Shown: one piece after another, positions 7,418 to 9,211 of the stretch
Numbering within the stretch: position 1 is the stretch's first letter
Layout of the letters: every line of letters begins with the position of its first letter
DNA from: Candidatus Cloacimonadota bacterium
GTDB lineage: Bacteria > Cloacimonadota > Cloacimonadia > Cloacimonadales > TCS61
Reading direction: 5' to 3'
NCBI GenBank assembly: GCA_011372345.1
Contig: DRTC01000125.1
Span: 1 to 9,211 of the forward strand
DNA length: 9,211 bases
Translations under genes and position numbers: made by a program
The notes under the pieces: model-generated
What the model was told of the DNA's origin: nothing
Databases searched by the model: none
What the model saw: only the letters and a program-made list of their open reading frames with translations

Positions 7418-8404
7418 ATGAAAAAGATATTTTTACTGTTCATATTTTTATCAATATTTTTCGGACTTTTCACCGAATTAAGCAACATTGATCCGAATTT
7501 TTACAATTATGATGCTCGTGCCATGGCAATGGGCGGAGCGTTTACTGCTTTAACGGATAAACCTGTCAGCGTGATCTGGAATCCGGCAGGTTTGAATGAA
7601 ATGGCTGGAAAACATAATCTTGCTTTTGATAATTCAAGTTTGCATAAACTGGTATCATATAATTTTTTTGGATATGGTTATAAAGTTACTCCTGATTTTT
7701 CAACTGCAACAGGTATAACATATTGCGGGGATGATGCTCTTTCCGAACTGACAATTTATTTGTCCGGTGCTGTTAAAGGTAATTTTATTAATAATAAATT
7801 ATTTCCTTTGCCTGAATTTTTCCAAAGATTCAATCTCGGTATGAACATGAAATATTTCGGTTCTTTTTTTGGAAATAACAGTGATGGTGCTTATTTTGAT
7901 GGAAGTGGTCTTAATCATCAAGTAACCGGTTCTGCTCACGGTTTCGGATTGGATATCGGGCTGCAGGGAAAAATTTCCTCATCACAGACTTTGGGTTTTT
8001 TATGGAGAAATCCCATCAATAATTTATGGTGGAACAGTGAAAATGAAGTTGGAACTGCACAAGGTAATTATACTGAAGATATTCCAACAGCGATTGTCTT
8101 CGGTTATGCCATTGAAAAGAAAAATATTACCTTTTCTCTGGATTATGATAAATCTCATCACAGAGATACGGAAGATGAAATAAAAACAGGTTTGGAATTA
8201 AAACTATTTAAAAACATTCTGGCTCTCCGCACCGGATATTCCCGGGAACTTCTAACAGCAGAAAATAAAAAATTCAGTCTGGGAACCGGCTTCCAGTTCA
8301 ATATCTGGAAAAATACAAAAGTAGCTCTCGATCTTGCTTACCAGATCTTTTATGAATGGGAAGGGCATAATGCTTTGAGAGTGTCGTGTAATATTATGAA
8401 ATAG
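7418..8404 (+). CDS. PorV/FadL-like outer-membrane beta-barrel protein
   Basis: A 328-residue protein with an N-terminal signal peptide (MKKIFLLFIFLSIFFGLFTE). The mature N-terminus carries the conserved block ARAMAMGGA (33-41) followed by WNPAGL (54-59), the hallmark of the PorV/PorQ and OmpP1/FadL-type families. The rest is Gly- and aromatic-rich alternating strands, including 'SREL.TAENKKFSLGTGFQF' near the end, a layout common in PorV-like barrels of FCB-group bacteria. Unlike the first barrel, it ends in '...SCNIMK' rather than Phe. In Bacteroidota, PorV is an outer-membrane shuttle that hands type IX cargo to the attachment machinery. Lying directly after a gene with a FlgD-Ig tail, this protein could play a similar part, but no residue proves it, and a general transport barrel is equally possible. 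A 57-bp spacer containing the palindrome separates it from the upstream gene. Confidence 0.8.
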   Translation: MKKIFLLFIFLSIFFGLFTELSNIDPNFYNYDARAMAMGGAFTALTDKPVSVIWNPAGLNEMAGKHNLAFDNSSLHKLVSYNFFGYGYKVTPDFSTATGITYCGDDALSELTIYLSGAVKGNFINNKLFPLPEFFQRFNLGMNMKYFGSFFGNNSDGAYFDGSGLNHQVTGSAHGFGLDIGLQGKISSSQTLGFLWRNPINNLWWNSENEVGTAQGNYTEDIPTAIVFGYAIEKKNITFSLDYDKSHHRDTEDEIKTGLELKLFKNILALRTGYSRELLTAENKKFSLGTGFQFNIWKNTKVALDLAYQIFYEWEGHNALRVSCNIMK

Positions 8405-8407
8405 CAA

Positions 8408-8440
8408 AAACTTGCCAAATTTCAAAAATTTGGTAAGTTT
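8408..8440. repeat. Intergenic palindrome, copy 2
   Basis: AAACTTGCC (8408-8416) pairs with GGTAAGTTT (8432-8440), with one G.U wobble, and AAATTT (8417-8422) with AAATTT (8426-8431) around a CAA loop: a 15-bp stem with no mismatch. It matches the 7366-7398 copy except for two bases in the 3' arm. It begins 3 bases after the TAG of the barrel gene and is followed by a single extra T, so it may end transcription weakly or act as an mRNA-stabilising or REP-like element. Confidence 0.8.
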
Positions 8441-8481
8441 TAGAAAATCAGTAATCCCATCGTACCGAGGGGAAAAAAAAT

Positions 8482-8498
8482 ACTACCGAGAAGGTAGT
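8482..8498 (+). promoter_or_regulatory. Small hairpin just before the cyclophilin ribosome binding site
   Basis: ACTACC (8482-8487) and GGTAGT (8493-8498) form a perfect 6-bp stem with a GAGAA loop. It ends 5 bases before the AGAGG at 8504-8508. An A8 run precedes it. It could influence translation of the downstream gene, but it matches no riboswitch or leader class that I recognise. Confidence 0.4.
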
Positions 8499-8503
8499 GA
8501 TAC

Positions 8504-8508
8504 AGAGG
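8504..8508 (+). promoter_or_regulatory. Ribosome binding site for the cyclophilin gene
   Basis: AGAGG lies 5 bases before the ATG at 8514. It sets the start there rather than at the in-frame TTG at 8412, which lies inside the palindrome. Confidence 0.7.
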
Positions 8509-8513
8509 TAAAT

Positions 8514-9211
8514 ATGAATTTCCAAACAAAAAACAATTTTAGTCTTTTTATTTCTTTAATTCTGATTTTCATTCCCGCATTATTATTCACGCAGACCATC
8601 GCTGAATGGCAGACCTCGATGGGAATGTTCCGGGCAGAATTGTATGAAAACCTGGTTCCTATCACAGCTAATAACTTCATCGATCTGACCAATGACAATT
8701 TTTATGATGGATTGATCTTTCATCGTGTGATCGATGGTTTTGTCATCCAGGACGGCTGACCGAACGGAAACGGCTACGGAGGTCCGGGCTACACGATCGA
8801 AGATGAATTTCATCCTGATCTTTCACACGATCAGGCAGGTGTTCTGGCAATGGCAAATACAGGACAGCCAAATAGTGCCGGTTCGCAGTATTATATAACT
8901 CTTGCTCCGCAAACACAACTCGATGGAAGTTATGCGATTTTTGGTCAGGTTTTCGAAGGCTTGGATGTTATCCTCGAAATCGGTTCTGTCCCAACCGACG
9001 GCAATGATCATCCAATCGAAAATGTCTATATCGACAGCATTCGTATTCTTACTCCGCAAATCGAAGAATTTTATCCCGAAGAAAATGAATTTACTGTTGC
9101 TCTCGACTCGACTGTTACTTTTATGGTTGTTTCTTATGATGATAATATCGAGTATAGCTGGTTTGTGAATGATGAAGATCAGCAGTTTAGTGATTTCCTC
9201 TTTTTCTATAC
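8514..9211 (+). CDS. Exported cyclophilin-type peptidyl-prolyl cis-trans isomerase, candidate selenoprotein (3' partial)
   Basis: Starts at ATG 8514 with a signal peptide (hydrophobic SLFISLILIFIPALLF, residues about 10-25), so it should act in the periplasm or at the cell surface, catalysing proline cis-trans isomerisation during folding. The cyclophilin domain spans about residues 31-155: NFYDGLIFHRVIDGF with the catalytic-type FHR (69-71), QDG before the recoded codon, GGPGYTIEDEF, MANTGQPNSAGSQYYIT (from 113) and LDGSYAIFG (136-144). Against human CypA, the Phe113 and His126 positions are Tyr here. A single in-frame TGA at codon 82 interrupts the frame, yet homology continues at the next codon; it sits where relatives often have Cys or Asp, and a SECIS-like hairpin follows. 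After the cyclophilin domain comes an Ig/PKD-like segment ('FYPEENEFTVALDSTVTFMVV...YSWFVND') that runs off the window. If the TGA is not recoded, the gene is a pseudogene with an 81-residue remnant. Confidence 0.75.
8757..8759 (+). other. In-frame TGA, candidate selenocysteine codon (Sec82)
   Basis: The codon lies in FHRVIDGFVIQDG-[TGA]-PNGNGYGGPGY. Both sides are unmistakable cyclophilin in the same frame, with no base gained or lost. Many bacterial cyclophilins have Cys or Asp here (CypA Asp66 position), and Cys-to-Sec exchange is the usual relationship between selenoproteins and their homologues. The three genes that end in the window use TAA, TAG and TAG, and no other TGA occurs in frame inside them, so TGA is not a common sense codon here. 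Confidence 0.6.
8772..8790 (+). promoter_or_regulatory. Candidate bacterial SECIS hairpin
   Basis: Folded by hand: G8772.U8790, G8773-C8789, C8774-G8788 and U8775.G8787 form the lower stem; A8776 is bulged; C8777-G8786, G8778-C8785 and G8779-C8784 form the upper stem; the loop is AGGU (8780-8783). The loop begins 21 nt after the TGA, and a G is in the second loop position, within the rules I recall for bacterial SECIS elements. The E. coli fdhF element likewise has a GGU loop and a single-base bulge three or so pairs below it, although there the bulge is U. The 45 bases 8751-8795 are 30/45 G+C in an otherwise AT-rich gene. Confidence 0.5.

Noticed and set aside
8514..8759. Complete short protein ending at the TGA
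   Set aside because: It would be a cyclophilin cut in the middle of its active-site region, while the remaining domain follows in frame with full conservation.
8757..8759. TGA read as Trp or Gly under an alternative genetic code
   Set aside because: No other in-frame TGA is found in over 2600 codons of the window, and Trp is consistently TGG. Neither residue is the usual one at this cyclophilin position.

Overview
The window is AT-rich and densely coded, with every gene on the + strand. It looks like a piece of a Gram-negative, probably anaerobic or uncultured, bacterial chromosome. It holds two outer-membrane beta-barrel proteins with the 'NPAGL' N-terminal signature (FadL/OmpP1 and PorV-like), a giant secreted multidomain protein ending in a FlgD-Ig-like tail of the type 'LRPNPFTP...WDGR.DEGR...G.Y', and an exported cyclophilin. 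This combination and the style of the intergenic palindromes recall Candidatus Cloacimonadota and neighbouring FCB-group lineages. That assignment is an inference from protein style, not a database result.

Layout. (1) 2-1417: the 3' part of an outer-membrane barrel gene whose start lies before the window. (2) 1418-1672: a 255-bp spacer with no gene, filled with three palindromic structures. (3) 1673-7360: one 1895-residue secreted protein with a signal peptide, a beta-propeller-like N-terminal domain, Ig/FnIII-like domains, about eight tandem carboxypeptidase-regulatory-like modules, further beta-rich domains and a FlgD-Ig-like C-terminal tail. (4) 7366-7398: a palindromic element. (5) 7418-8404: a 328-residue PorV/FadL-like barrel. 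(6) 8408-8440: a second copy of the same palindrome. (7) 8514 to the window end: an exported cyclophilin-type peptidyl-prolyl isomerase, cut by the window end.

The most notable observation is in the last gene. Its reading frame is interrupted by one in-frame TGA (8757-8759), and cyclophilin homology continues at the very next codon in the same frame. The TGA falls inside the conserved '(Q)GG/DG-C/D-P-x-G-x-G-x-GGPGY' segment, at a position where many bacterial cyclophilins have Cys or Asp. About 12 nt downstream a GC-rich hairpin can be drawn with an AGGU loop and a single-base bulge three pairs below the loop, which closely parallels the layout of the E. coli fdhF bacterial SECIS. I therefore read the gene as a candidate selenocysteine-containing, exported cyclophilin (Sec82). 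A nonsense mutation or sequencing error remains the main alternative.

Functionally the window reads as a cell-envelope locus: barrels, a very large surface or secreted protein with a sorting-type tail, and an extracytoplasmic folding enzyme. A PorV-like barrel directly after a protein with a FlgD/T9SS-type tail suggests a shuttle-and-cargo relationship, but this is inference.
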